Translations under genes and position numbers: made by a program | Assembly: GCF_900101915.1 (NCBI RefSeq) | Contig: NZ_FNAL01000022.1 | Coordinates: forward strand, 1-40,269 | Source of the DNA: Psychrobacter pacificensis | GTDB lineage: Bacteria > Pseudomonadota > Gammaproteobacteria > Pseudomonadales > Moraxellaceae | Direction: 5' to 3' | Length of the DNA: 40,269 nt | Shown: positions 30,780 to 40,174 of the stretch, in pieces | Layout: each line of letters starts with the position of its first letter | Position numbering within the stretch: position 1 is the first letter of the stretch | The notes under the pieces: generated by a model | What the model was told of the DNA's origin: nothing | The model's input: the letters and a program-made list of their open reading frames with translations, nothing else | Database searches by the model: none

Positions 30780-32981
30780 ATGAAATATCATATTGAAGGT
30801 ATGGACTGTGCCAGTTGCATCGGCAAGATTGAAACAGCTTTGAAACGTATGCCTGGGGTTTCTGATGTTGAGCTAAATTTTGCTACAGAAACGCTAGAGC
30901 TAAGCTTGGCCCCTGATGCGCCGACTCAGGCTAGTGATATTGAAAAAACCATCAAAAGCCTAGGGTTCGGTATATCTGCCAATACTGGTCAACAAACTGT
31001 ATCGGCTATTGATATTGACAGCGACAATCAGATGGCTCCGCAGGATAAGCGGTGGTGGCAAACTCAAAAAGGCAAACAGGTTGTTGGTCTCGGTATTTTG
31101 ATGGGCAGCGCTTATGCACTGTCACTACTGTTCCCCGCTTATGGGATATGGGTGTTTGCCATCGCTGTGATTGTAGGCGTTTTTCCATTTGCACGCAAAG
31201 CCTTAGCACTGGCTAAAACAGGTTCATTCTTTTCAATTGAAACGCTGATGTCCGTCGCCGTGCTTGGCGCACTTATCATTGGTGAAGCTGAAGAGGCCGC
31301 AGCGGTTGTCTTTTTGTTCTCAATCGGTGAACTGTTTGAGAGTATCGCTGCTGATCGCGCTCGCGCTGGCATCAGAGCCTTATCATCGCTGGTTCCGAAA
31401 AGTGCGATTTTACTTGATGCTCAAGGTGGGCAGCGTAACGTTCCAGCGACTTCATTACAAGTGAATGACCTTGTGCTGGTGCGTCCTGGAGATAGGGTAT
31501 CTGCTGATGGTTCCATTGTTCAAGGTGCGTCCAGCCTTGATGATTCGCCCGTGACGGGAGAGTCTGTTCCTGTTGCCAAGACGATGGGTGACAATGTATT
31601 TGCAGGGTCAATTAACATCGATGGTGTGCTCCAAGTGCGCGTAGAAAAGACAGCCGCCGATAACACCATTTCGCGCATTATTGAGCTGGTAGAGCAAGCC
31701 CAAGCCTCCAAAGCACCCACTGCCCGTTTTATTGAGAAATTCAGTCGCTATTACACACCGGCAGTGATGGCTATTGCCGCACTAATTATTATCATTCCAC
31801 CGTTAGCCATGGGTGGAGATTGGTCGACTTGGTTGTATCGCGGTCTAGCACTGTTGCTGATTGCCTGTCCCTGTGCTCTTGTACTATCAACACCCGCTGC
31901 CATCGCCTCTGGTCTTGCTGTTGGTGCGCGCCGTGGCTTGCTGATCAAAGGCGGTAGTGCTTTAGAAACTATCGGCCAAGTGAAGACGGTCGCTTTTGAC
32001 AAGACAGGCACTTTAACTGAAGGCAAACCACGCGTGACCGATGTTGTTGCCTTTACACAAGAGGACTCAAGTATTCAAGGTCAGAATTCTCAAGGTAAAG
32101 ATAAGGTATTGGCGCTCTTTGCCAGTGTGGAGACAGGTTCTAGTCACCCGCTTGCTGAAGCTATTGTCAGTCATGCCAAAGCCGCCAAAGTTGTCATACC
32201 TGTGGCTTCTAAAGCTTCTGCTACTGCGGGTAAAGCGGTACACGCAACTATCGCTGGGCGCGCGCTAGCTATCGGTTCGCCTGTTTATGCCGCAGATGAG
32301 GCATCAATTTCAGCCGAGCAACAGGCACAAATCGAGGCGCTGCAAAATGAGGGCAAGACCGTCTCAGTTCTTTTCGATGAGCAAAGTCGAGAAGTGCTTG
32401 GATTGGTCGCACTAAGAGACGAGTTACGAGACGACGCTCATGAAGGTGTGGCTCAACTTAAAGCGATGGGTGTGCGCTCCGTCATGCTAACAGGCGACAA
32501 CCGCTTAACCGCTCAAGCACTTGCCAGTAATTTAGACGTGGAATGGGAAGCTGAGCTGTTGCCTGAGGACAAACTGCGCTTGCTTAACGAGATGAAGAAT
32601 AACAGCAAAATAGCGATGGTGGGTGATGGTATTAACGATGCGCCAGCACTAGCAACCGCTGATGTTGGCATCGCGATGGGTGGTGGTACCGATGTGGCCA
32701 TTGAGACGGCCGATATCGCATTATTAAAAAGTCGTGTTACAGACATGGCCCATCTGATTGCACTTTCGCGTGCCACCATGCGCAACATTCATCAGAACGT
32801 CATTTTCGCTTTAGGTCTCAAAGGCGTCTTTCTGATCACGACCGTATTCGGCATTACTGGACTATGGATTGCGGTTCTAGCTGATGCTGGAGCAACAGTG
32901 CTCGTTACTCTCAATGCGTTACGTTTACTGCGCTTTAAAGGCGCGCCTCCACTGGTAACTCCGCCTAAAGTAGTTAAATAA
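30780..32981 (+). CDS. cadA: CadA/ZntA P1B-type ATPase, Cd/Zn/Pb exporter
   Basis: Pumps Cd, Zn or Pb from cytosol to periplasm. One heavy-metal-associated domain (Cys10, Cys13 in GMDCASCIG), then actuator TGES at 259-262, transmembrane CPC at 363-365, phosphorylated Asp407 in DKTGT, SHP near 455-457, hinge GDGINDAPA about 615-623, and Asp702 in the last helix (ADAGATVLVTLNAL), which is the P1B-2 (Zn/Cd/Pb) signature. 733 residues, complete. Divergent from cadR, with no shared operon downstream. Confidence 0.95.
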   Translation: MKYHIEGMDCASCIGKIETALKRMPGVSDVELNFATETLELSLAPDAPTQASDIEKTIKSLGFGISANTGQQTVSAIDIDSDNQMAPQDKRWWQTQKGKQVVGLGILMGSAYALSLLFPAYGIWVFAIAVIVGVFPFARKALALAKTGSFFSIETLMSVAVLGALIIGEAEEAAAVVFLFSIGELFESIAADRARAGIRALSSLVPKSAILLDAQGGQRNVPATSLQVNDLVLVRPGDRVSADGSIVQGASSLDDSPVTGESVPVAKTMGDNVFAGSINIDGVLQVRVEKTAADNTISRIIELVEQAQASKAPTARFIEKFSRYYTPAVMAIAALIIIIPPLAMGGDWSTWLYRGLALLLIACPCALVLSTPAAIASGLAVGARRGLLIKGGSALETIGQVKTVAFDKTGTLTEGKPRVTDVVAFTQEDSSIQGQNSQGKDKVLALFASVETGSSHPLAEAIVSHAKAAKVVIPVASKASATAGKAVHATIAGRALAIGSPVYAADEASISAEQQAQIEALQNEGKTVSVLFDEQSREVLGLVALRDELRDDAHEGVAQLKAMGVRSVMLTGDNRLTAQALASNLDVEWEAELLPEDKLRLLNEMKNNSKIAMVGDGINDAPALATADVGIAMGGGTDVAIETADIALLKSRVTDMAHLIALSRATMRNIHQNVIFALGLKGVFLITTVFGITGLWIAVLADAGATVLVTLNALRLLRFKGAPPLVTPPKVVK

Positions 32982-33102
32982 AACCCTTCGAAATCAATTA
33001 AAAACTAGAGATAGCAGCAGATTTCGGGGGTGGGTTCTAATAATAAAAATTCCACCGCTACAGTAAACTGCAACCGCATTAGAGTAAATAAGGTTAGACC
33101 GT

Positions 33103-35151
33103 ATGTTGATTACAGAATTGGGCTATTTTGCCTTGCTTACCGCTTTTGTATTGGCGTTATTGCAGGTAATTCTGCCAACTATTGGTGTTATTCGTAACCA
33201 AGTTGCTTGGCAACGACTAGCCCCTAGCTTAGCTTGGGCACAGTTTGCCGCCATGATAACGTCATTTGGCGCTTTGATAGCAGGTTTTTATTATAATGAT
33301 TTTAGCCTCAGTTACGTCGCGCAGCATTCCAATACGCTGTTGCCTTGGTACTATAAGTTATCGGCGACATGGGGCGGACACGAGGGCTCTTTGCTGCTAT
33401 GGATGACCATCATGGCCACATGGTGTGCACTGGTATCATACTTTAGTCGCGGCTTGCCGTTATCAATGCGTGCGCGGGTATTAGTTATTTTGGCCGGTGT
33501 ACAGTTAATGATGCTAACAATGCTGATATTTACCTCGTCACCGTTTGAGCGTACCTTACCCAATCTAGCGGTCGATGGCGCTGATTTAAATCCTGTCCTA
33601 CAAGATTTCGGTCTGATTATTCATCCGCCCATGTTATATATGGGCTATGTGGGTATGGTAGTGCCTTTTGCATTTTGTATGGCGGCATTGTGGGAAGGGC
33701 GTTTAGATGCTGCTTGGACACGCTGGTCACGTCCATGGGCGCTCGCGGCTTGGGGATTTTTGACCATTGGTATTGCACTGGGCTCGTGGTGGGCCTACTA
33801 CGAGCTTGGCTGGGGCGGTTGGTGGTTTTGGGATCCGGTAGAGAACGCCTCGTTTATGCCTTGGCTTGTCGGCTTAGCATTGCTGCATTCATTAGCAGTC
33901 ACTGAAAAGCGCGGGGTGTTTAAAGCATGGACCATCATGCTGGCTATTTTCGCCTTTGCCTTAAGCTTGCTTGGCACGTTCCTGGTACGCTCTGGAGTCC
34001 TTACCTCAGTGCATTCGTTTGCCGCTGATCCGACGCGTGGTTTGGTCATCTTAGCTATTCTTGGCATTATCATCGGTAGTGGTCTATTAATGTTTGCCGT
34101 TCGCGGTTGGCGTTTAACCGTTGAAAGTCAATATCAGCTGATTTCACGTGAGTCCTTTTTAGTGATCAATAACGCCATCATTTTGATTGCAACCTTAGTG
34201 GTGCTGCTCGGCACCCTCTATCCTATTATCGCTGATGCCTTTAGTCTCGGTCAGGTATCTGTAGGGCCTCCATACTTCAATGCGCTGTTTGTGCCTTTGA
34301 CATGGCTGTTGTTAATCGCTATGGGTATGGGCTCTAATATTCGCTGGAAACAAGATAAGCGTCCGTTACTAGGGGTGGGTATCGCCATTGCCGCTAGTAG
34401 TATCGTATTGGCTGCTATTATCGCCTACTTTACCAGTCCATCTGCTATGTTCAATATTGGCGTGACTTTAGCGGTGAGCTTTTGGGTACTGCTATGGATG
34501 ATCGTTGACTTTAGAGACAAAACCAAGAACGCCCCTAATTTCTTTAAAGGTCTGCGTCAGCTGCGTCTTAGCTATTGGGGTCAACAGACTGCTCATATTG
34601 GCGTATTGGTTGCTGTCATTGGCATAGCCTTTACTAGTAGCCTGAGTATTGAGCGTGACGTAGCAATGGGTATTGGCGATACAGTCAATGTTCAAGGTTA
34701 CGATTTTGAAGTAACTGAATTTTTTGAAATAAAGGGTAGTAACTTTGATGCAACGCAAGCGCAAGTGGTGGTATCCAAAGACGGTCGTGAAGTGGCGAAA
34801 CTGACTCCAGAAAAGCGTACTTATATTATCAGCACGATGCCAACAACTGAAGCTGCTATTGACCCCAGTCTTATGCGCGATGTTTATGTCGCACTGGGCG
34901 AACCTATTGCCGATGGTAGTAACCAATGGGCATTAAGGATTTATGTAAAACCATTAATTCGCTGGATTTGGTTAGGGGCAATTATCATGGCTCTAGGTGG
35001 ATTAATTAGTATGCTTGATAAACGATACCGCATCAAAAAAATTAAAGCTCCGTTGCTAGTTACTGGTAGTTTGGCTACTTATGGAGTCAATGAGGTAGCT
35101 ATTGAGCAGGCAATCTCAGTATCGACGATGTCGACACTAAAGGAGAAATGA
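33103..35151 (+). CDS. ccmF: CcmF, cytochrome c heme lyase subunit
   Basis: Inner-membrane protein joining heme to apocytochrome c at the periplasmic side together with CcmH and CcmI. 682 residues and about 15 membrane segments. The WWD heme-binding motif WGGWWFWDPVEN is at 237-248; WGGHEGS at 90-96 and IIHPP near 174 are the other conserved heme-ligand regions. ATG 33103 follows AAGG. It heads an operon with ccmG, ccmH and ccmI, but ccmABCDE are not on this molecule, so function needs chromosomal partners. Confidence 0.95.
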   Translation: MLITELGYFALLTAFVLALLQVILPTIGVIRNQVAWQRLAPSLAWAQFAAMITSFGALIAGFYYNDFSLSYVAQHSNTLLPWYYKLSATWGGHEGSLLLWMTIMATWCALVSYFSRGLPLSMRARVLVILAGVQLMMLTMLIFTSSPFERTLPNLAVDGADLNPVLQDFGLIIHPPMLYMGYVGMVVPFAFCMAALWEGRLDAAWTRWSRPWALAAWGFLTIGIALGSWWAYYELGWGGWWFWDPVENASFMPWLVGLALLHSLAVTEKRGVFKAWTIMLAIFAFALSLLGTFLVRSGVLTSVHSFAADPTRGLVILAILGIIIGSGLLMFAVRGWRLTVESQYQLISRESFLVINNAIILIATLVVLLGTLYPIIADAFSLGQVSVGPPYFNALFVPLTWLLLIAMGMGSNIRWKQDKRPLLGVGIAIAASSIVLAAIIAYFTSPSAMFNIGVTLAVSFWVLLWMIVDFRDKTKNAPNFFKGLRQLRLSYWGQQTAHIGVLVAVIGIAFTSSLSIERDVAMGIGDTVNVQGYDFEVTEFFEIKGSNFDATQAQVVVSKDGREVAKLTPEKRTYIISTMPTTEAAIDPSLMRDVYVALGEPIADGSNQWALRIYVKPLIRWIWLGAIIMALGGLISMLDKRYRIKKIKAPLLVTGSLATYGVNEVAIEQAISVSTMSTLKEK

Positions 35152-35814
35152 ATGACTATGTCGAATAATACTCCTGAGCAAAAAGATAGCCAAAACAGTA
35201 AGCAGCGTAACCCAAAGACAATGAAAAAAAAGCAGACGAAGCTATGGTTCTTAATTCCGCTTATCCTCTTTTTTGGTTTGGTAGTTATATTGTACATGCG
35301 CTTAGGTAAACCAACAGACATTGTGACCAATACCGCTCTTGAGCGTCCGGTTCCTACCTTTGAGCTGCCGTTATTAGCAGATACTACCCGTACTATCACC
35401 AATGATAATTTGCCGGATAAGCCGTTTTTACTTAATGTTTGGGGCTCATGGTGCCCAACTTGCGTTATTGAGCATCCGTTTTTAATGCAACTAGAAGAGC
35501 GCGGCGTTGATATCGTTGGTGTGAATTATAAGGATGAGATTGGTAATGCGCTCAGTTACTTAAACCGAGGCGGTGATCCATTTTCTATGTCTATTCAGGA
35601 TTCATTGGGTCAGTTTGCTCTAGACTTAGGCATAACTGGTGCGCCCGAAACCTTTGTTGTGGATGGAGATGGCATCATTCGTCAGCATATTGTTGGTGAG
35701 ATTAATGAAGCCAATTGGCAACAGCGTGTTAAGCCGTGCCTGACAGTACTTAATAAGGCTAATAAGAACAACGATAGTCCTGATCTCATTCAGGTTGAGG
35801 AGATGTGCAAATGA
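35152..35814 (+). CDS. ccmG: CcmG/DsbE thiol-disulfide reductase
   Basis: Membrane-anchored thioredoxin-fold protein that keeps the apocytochrome CxxCH thiols reduced. Polar N-tail, membrane anchor at about residues 31-49, then the thioredoxin domain with WCPTC (Cys101, Cys104) and the GAPETFVVDGDG cis-Pro loop. 220 residues, slightly long because of the Gln/Lys-rich N-terminus. It starts right after the ccmF stop with AGGAG just before, so the genes are coupled. The active-site thiols would be an expected target of Cd and Cu. Confidence 0.95.
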   Translation: MTMSNNTPEQKDSQNSKQRNPKTMKKKQTKLWFLIPLILFFGLVVILYMRLGKPTDIVTNTALERPVPTFELPLLADTTRTITNDNLPDKPFLLNVWGSWCPTCVIEHPFLMQLEERGVDIVGVNYKDEIGNALSYLNRGGDPFSMSIQDSLGQFALDLGITGAPETFVVDGDGIIRQHIVGEINEANWQQRVKPCLTVLNKANKNNDSPDLIQVEEMCK

Positions 35815-36380
35815 ACGTTACTCGAATAAGAGCTCCTCAACTAAAACCCAATATAGTTTTAAAACTAGCAAGCTTAATACTAGCGTGTCTGCTTAACATG
35901 ACGGCAAACGCAGCTATTGACGTATACGATTTTGACTCACCACAGCAAGAAGCTCAGTATCGTGGATTAATAGAAGAGTTTCGCTGCCCAAAATGCCAAA
36001 ATCAAAACCTTGCAGCCTCTGATGCACCGATTGCACAGGATCTAAAGCAAAAAGTCTATGATTTAATTAAAGATAGACGTAGTGATGCTGAAATACGCGT
36101 CTATATGCAAGAGCGCTACGGTGACTTTATTAGCTACAAGCCGCCTATGCGACCATCAACATGGATCCTATGGTTTTTTCCACCACTATTATTGCTCGTC
36201 TTAATTATTGGTTGGTTTTGGCAAAGTAAGCGTCGCCAAGTTGTTGCCCGTGGTCAAAGCGGCGTCACAGTGAACAGTACTGCTGCCTTGACCTCTACGG
36301 AAAAGGCTGAGCTTGATCGTCTATTATCGCAAGCTGAGAGTGTCGACCACGACATTACTAGCCTAGAGGACAAAAAATGA
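35811..36380 (+). CDS. ccmH: CcmH, apocytochrome c thioreductase
   Basis: Partner of CcmF and CcmI. Signal-like first helix (about residues 15-33), conserved FRCPKCQNQNLAASDAPIAQ with Cys59/Cys62 (numbered from ATG 35811), the three-helix domain, and a second membrane helix WILWFFPPLLLLVLIIGWFW. 189 residues is the short CcmH/Ccl2 type, with the TPR part in a separate CcmI. ATG 35811 overlaps the ccmG stop (ATGA), with GAGGAG upstream; GTG 35805 is an unneeded alternative. Confidence 0.94.
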   Translation: MNVTRIRAPQLKPNIVLKLASLILACLLNMTANAAIDVYDFDSPQQEAQYRGLIEEFRCPKCQNQNLAASDAPIAQDLKQKVYDLIKDRRSDAEIRVYMQERYGDFISYKPPMRPSTWILWFFPPLLLLVLIIGWFWQSKRRQVVARGQSGVTVNSTAALTSTEKAELDRLLSQAESVDHDITSLEDKK

Positions 36381-37657
36381 CTCTATTTTCTACTTTTGGC
36401 TTATTTGTAACTCTAAGCTTGCTGATTGCTCTTATATTTGCGCTGATTGCTATTATGCCATGGCTACGAGCACCGCGTTTGCAGTCCAAACCAATAGACA
36501 ATCAACTGCTAGATATTAATGTTGCAGTATTTCGCGAACGTTTAGCTGAGCTACAAACAGATAAAGACAGCGGTACTATTAATAATAGCCATTATCAAAA
36601 TCAAAAGCTGGAACTGGAGCGTCAGCTATTAGATGTGCAGCGTCAGATAACACCTATGGTCACCCCTGATGTCAAAAGCCGTTTAATTGTCGCAGCTTGG
36701 ATCCCAATATTGGCTGCAATGGCGTATTTACTAATAGGCAATCGTACGCCCGTGTTTGATTTGTGGACAGCTGAGGACAAAGTAGGACAAGTGGCTGACG
36801 ACCTATTGACAGCTAAAATTGACAAGCCGCCATCATGGGCGTTTGAAGATGGTCGTCAACTGATTAGCGCCATGCAAACCAATGTTCATCGTAATGCTGA
36901 TGATCCTAATCGCTGGATGCGCCTATCCGAGCTTTTCTTATCTATGGAGGCAACTGATTCTGCGCTGGAAGCCTTATCTCGTGCCTATCGTTTAGCTCCT
37001 GAAAATGAAGAAATCGCCACCACTTATGCTCAGACTAGCTTTTTCGTTAATGAAGGTCAGTTAGACGCCAATATTCGCCGTGTATTACAAGCTATATTAG
37101 CTAAGAATCCGCAGCATGAACGGGCTCAAATGCTCATGGCAATGGGTGAGACTCGTAGTAGTAACTTTGCCCAAGCGCAAGGTTGGATTAAACGCTTACA
37201 AGGCAGCATTGTGGCCAAACCAGGTGATCATACTAAAGCTTTAGCAAGCTTAGATGAGTTAAGCAACTACGTTAGCACGCAAGAAAAGCAAGCGCTAGAA
37301 GGTATTGACGTGACAGTGAAAATTAACGCTAATTTATTACCGTTAGTGAAAGCTGATGATGTGTTGTTTGTTGCGATACGTGATGTGAAAGGGGGCCCTC
37401 CGTTTGCCGCCAAACGTTTACCCATTAGTATTATCAAGCAAGGTGAGGCTAGTATCCGCTTAAGCAATCTTGATGCGATGATGCCAGATCGCACGTTAAA
37501 TTCAGCTCGTAGTGACAAAACTCAGTTAGCAGTCGTTGCTCGTATTAGTCATAGCGGTAATGCCATAGCAGAGTCAGGCGACTTATCGGGTAATCCTATA
37601 GTGATTAGCGCTGAACAGACTCAGGTTAATGTTGAAATCAATCAACAGATTCCCTAA
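36377..37657 (+). CDS. ccmI: CcmI, apocytochrome c chaperone with TPR domain
   Basis: Holds apocytochrome c for the heme lyase. Two membrane helices (about residues 5-27 and 110-122) flank a cytoplasmic loop with VAVFRERLAELQTDKDSGTI, the CcmI N-domain; TPR-like helices (RWMRLSELFLSMEATDSALE onward) and a C-terminal beta domain follow. 426 residues. It overlaps the ccmH stop by four bases. It completes the FGHI half of System I. Confidence 0.93.
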   Translation: MTLFSTFGLFVTLSLLIALIFALIAIMPWLRAPRLQSKPIDNQLLDINVAVFRERLAELQTDKDSGTINNSHYQNQKLELERQLLDVQRQITPMVTPDVKSRLIVAAWIPILAAMAYLLIGNRTPVFDLWTAEDKVGQVADDLLTAKIDKPPSWAFEDGRQLISAMQTNVHRNADDPNRWMRLSELFLSMEATDSALEALSRAYRLAPENEEIATTYAQTSFFVNEGQLDANIRRVLQAILAKNPQHERAQMLMAMGETRSSNFAQAQGWIKRLQGSIVAKPGDHTKALASLDELSNYVSTQEKQALEGIDVTVKINANLLPLVKADDVLFVAIRDVKGGPPFAAKRLPISIIKQGEASIRLSNLDAMMPDRTLNSARSDKTQLAVVARISHSGNAIAESGDLSGNPIVISAEQTQVNVEINQQIP

Positions 37658-37798
37658 TAAAAAATTATTACCGTAAGTTTCATAACACCAGAGCGGTAAG
37701 TGGAGCCGTTTATAAAAGTGGCGCGATTAATAGTCGTATACCAAAAACATATACGTTTAACATTGTTCATTGTATAAACACAGATAAAGAAAACAACT

Positions 37799-38506
37799 AT
37801 GACTGAATCTACCGACAGATTAGATAGTACTAAATTGAATAGCGTTGAATCGGCTAGTACTAATATTGCTGACAATAAAGTACCTATAGCTGTGAGTAGT
37901 ACTCATCAATCAATTGACTCTAAAACCATGAATCATACGCCTAAAGCTATGTACGTAACCTCAGGCAACTCGATAACACCTAAAGGTAAGTTGAATAAAA
38001 TGCCAAAAATGGTTGCCAATGGCAGTCGCGCTTTTATCTGGTATTTGTTGGCGATAATGGTATTAATACTTGATCAATGGACTAAGTGGTTGGCCCAAAC
38101 CAAATTAGCGTTCAATGACCCCGTACCGGTCATTGAACCATTTCTCAACTGGACACTCGCTTATAACTATGGGGCAGCATTTAGCTTTTTAGCCAACGCT
38201 GGCGGTTGGCAGAAATGGTTTTTCTCAGGCTTAGCTTTTGTAATGGCTATCTTTTTAACGGTTTATTTAATCAAAGCGCCACGTGCAGCCAAGCTATTAT
38301 CTATGGGGTTGGCCTTAATGCTTGGTGGTGCGATTGGCAACTTAATCGATCGTTTAAGAATTGGCAAAGTGGTTGACTTTATCCATGTGCATTATGCTGA
38401 TGTCTGGAATTATCCTATTTTCAATGTTGCAGATATAGGTGTCTGTGTCGGTGTAGCGTTGATTATAATTGATATGATATTTTTGGAAAGTAAGCGTAAT
38501 GAATAA
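37799..38506 (+). CDS. lspA: Lipoprotein signal peptidase
   Basis: Type II signal peptidase, an aspartic protease cutting before the lipidated cysteine. Four membrane helices. The catalytic pair Asp193 (VVDFI) and Asp212 (FNVADIGV) is 19 residues apart as in the P. aeruginosa enzyme; NLIDRL at 181-186 is conserved. From ATG 37799 the protein is 235 residues with a polar N-terminal extension of about 65-75 residues; ATG 38000, after AAGGTAAG, would give a normal-length enzyme and may be the real start. lspA is often found in Cd/Zn resistance clusters. Here it follows ccmI by 141 bases. Confidence 0.93.
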   Translation: MTESTDRLDSTKLNSVESASTNIADNKVPIAVSSTHQSIDSKTMNHTPKAMYVTSGNSITPKGKLNKMPKMVANGSRAFIWYLLAIMVLILDQWTKWLAQTKLAFNDPVPVIEPFLNWTLAYNYGAAFSFLANAGGWQKWFFSGLAFVMAIFLTVYLIKAPRAAKLLSMGLALMLGGAIGNLIDRLRIGKVVDFIHVHYADVWNYPIFNVADIGVCVGVALIIIDMIFLESKRNE

Positions 38507-38839
38507 ACAAGTGAATATTGATCAGTACAAATAAAAAGAACTAGCGTCATAGCTGCTCTATACGGAAAGATACTTTTTATACTCAAGTGTGTTTATAAAA
38601 ATGCGAACTGGAAGGTGATATATGATTAATACAAATACTCTCTCATTCTATATCCCAAAACCCAATGCATAATTGTATGCGAGTGAACGCAGGATGATTT
38701 TGAAGTGGCTAGACGAAGGCGTGACGTGCTAAGTGGTAGATGACAAAAACCAGTACTTCAAAGCTCTGGACAGGGCCATTATTATAAAGACATTGAATAC
38801 CGCCTAAATTATTTATTGAAATAACAAAAGGATAATATA
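38507..38839. other. Intergenic, decayed coding trace only
   Basis: A broken frame near 38690-38810 reads RMILKWLDEGVTC, stop, then VVDDKNQYFKALDRAIIIKT. I cannot place it in a family. Confidence 0.35.
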
Positions 38840-39202
38840 GTGTCACATGCTCAGCTAACTATCAAACAAATACATAATCTTAGAAAAAAACAAAGTGCCG
38901 CATTAAAAAGCCTTACCATTATAGGCTACCTAGAAGGCACCTCTTTCTTATTATTGCTCTGTATCGCCATGCCACTAAAATATATGCTGGACATTCCAGA
39001 AGGTGTGAAATACATCGGTATGGCACACGGTATATTGTTTATTACCTATATCATAATACTTATAGGCTCAGCTATCAAAATGAAAATGCCTCTTTGGGCA
39101 ATACCTGCGGGCGTACTCGGCTCACTCTTACCTTTTGGCCCGTTTATATTCGATCATTTACTAAAAAAGAATTTACAGGAAAGTGTAAGTAAAGAAGCCT
39201 AG
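38840..39202 (+). CDS. DUF3817 integral membrane protein
   Basis: 120 residues with three predicted membrane helices and the DUF3817 pattern: LKSLTIIGYLEGTSFLLLLC, IAMPLKYMLDIPEGVKYIGM, AHGILFITYIIIL and GVLGSLLPFGPFIFDHLLKK. The start is GTG 38840 with AAGGAT at proper distance. Function unknown. It is a single gene without metal motifs, and probably host-derived. Confidence 0.85.
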   Translation: MSHAQLTIKQIHNLRKKQSAALKSLTIIGYLEGTSFLLLLCIAMPLKYMLDIPEGVKYIGMAHGILFITYIIILIGSAIKMKMPLWAIPAGVLGSLLPFGPFIFDHLLKKNLQESVSKEA

Positions 39203-39517
39203 AACAAGCCCTGCTGCAAATGCTACAAACGTACCTTATTACTCAAGATTATTTTTCCTAACTAAATCACAAGCCGCCATCACTCATCATGGCGACAAAT
39301 GAATAACATTGAGCAGAAATTAATCACAATAAAATTTTAATTCAGACCCAGTATGAATAATCTAACACTCTAGTCACTTTTCGAACTTATCTTACATACT
39401 ATCGACAAACCCGTATTGTTTAAAAGCTAAACAGGTTTTGTCATCCGCGATGGATTTCCTATTATCCTAGGGTATACCCCAGGGGCACTATCAAAACAGG
39501 TCTCTTAATCAATTAAT
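39203..39517. other. Intergenic, no gene
   Basis: No frame of note. A small hairpin CGCCAT / ATGGCG lies near 39271-39290. Confidence 0.45.
39473..39485. promoter_or_regulatory. Second copy of the TATACCCCAGGGG motif
   Basis: Thirteen bases identical to 3517-3529. The flanks differ. No gene start lies just downstream except the decayed resolvase, so the role is unclear. Confidence 0.3.
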
Positions 39518-39564
39518 AGTCTACTTATAATAGACTGCAATAATGGAACTACTTATAACAGACT
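39518..39564. promoter_or_regulatory. Candidate res site of the decayed resolvase
   Basis: AGTCTACTTATAATAGACT (39518-39536) has inverted ends. CTACTTATAATAGACT (39521-39536) recurs as CTACTTATAACAGACT at 39549-39564. The TAGACT ends also occur in the res-like site of the intact resolvase at 2881-2942 (read on the other strand). Confidence 0.5.
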
Positions 39565-39577
39565 ATTTTAGGTGTTT

Positions 39578-40168
39578 ATGTTTATCAGAGCATAGAGCGC
39601 CAATCAAAGATCAAGATGCCAAGCGTGCCAAAAGTGAGCTCATATAGCTTGCTGCTGATCATGGTCACAAAATTGCCGCCTTCTATGTTGAAAACGAGTC
39701 AGACGCAACTTTAATACGTCCACAGTTAATGTAACTGATAAATGATGCCCATGAAGGCGATATAATTTGGTTGAGCAGATTGACCGCTTAGCACGTTTAA
39801 ACCAAGCTGATTGGGATACTCTCAAAAGAATGCTATTAGAAAAGAAGCTGGCGGTAGTATCAGAAGAGCTACCGACCTCTTATATAACGCCTCAATCTGA
39901 TAGCAGCATTGAATTTATGAGCAGCGTATTACAGGCCATCAATTCGATGATGCTTTATATGCTCGCTGCTATTGCTAGAAAGGACTATGAAGATCGACGT
40001 AACCGTCAGATGTAAGGTATTTCTCGTACTAAGGTAGAAAGTAAATATTCAGGACGTAGGAAAGATACCGAGAAGCGTAAGATTATCGCTAGCCTTCTGA
40101 AATCTGGGCGTAGTTATTCTGAAATACAAGCTACAGCTAAGTGCTCGCGTCATTTGATAGCTGTATAG
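39578..40168 (+). pseudogene. Serine resolvase, degenerate
   Basis: Pieces in two frames align end to end with the intact enzyme at 2206: FIRA then stop, KDQDAKRAKSELI, LAADHGHKIAAFYVENESDA, LINDAHEGDIIWLSRL, then after a frameshift VEQIDRLARLNQADWDTLKR and RMLLEKKLAVVSEELPTSY, and a C-terminal HTH trace IIASLLKSGRSYSEIQATAK. At least four stops and one or more shifts interrupt it, and the catalytic-serine region is damaged. A short frame from 39767 is open but lacks the N-terminal catalytic part. Confidence 0.82.
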
Positions 40169-40174
40169 CTAAAT

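Noticed and set aside
34492..34926. 144-residue minus-strand frame inside ccmF
   Set aside because: Antisense shadow of a clear ccmF coding sequence.
39578..40168. Stop-codon reassignment (TAA/TAG read as Gln) in the second resolvase, the IS3 remnant and the BrnA-like gene
   Set aside because: Several stops sit where Gln would be plausible, but the same window has dozens of intact genes using TAA/TAG as stops, and the resolvase also has a frameshift. Decay by C-to-T change explains it better.
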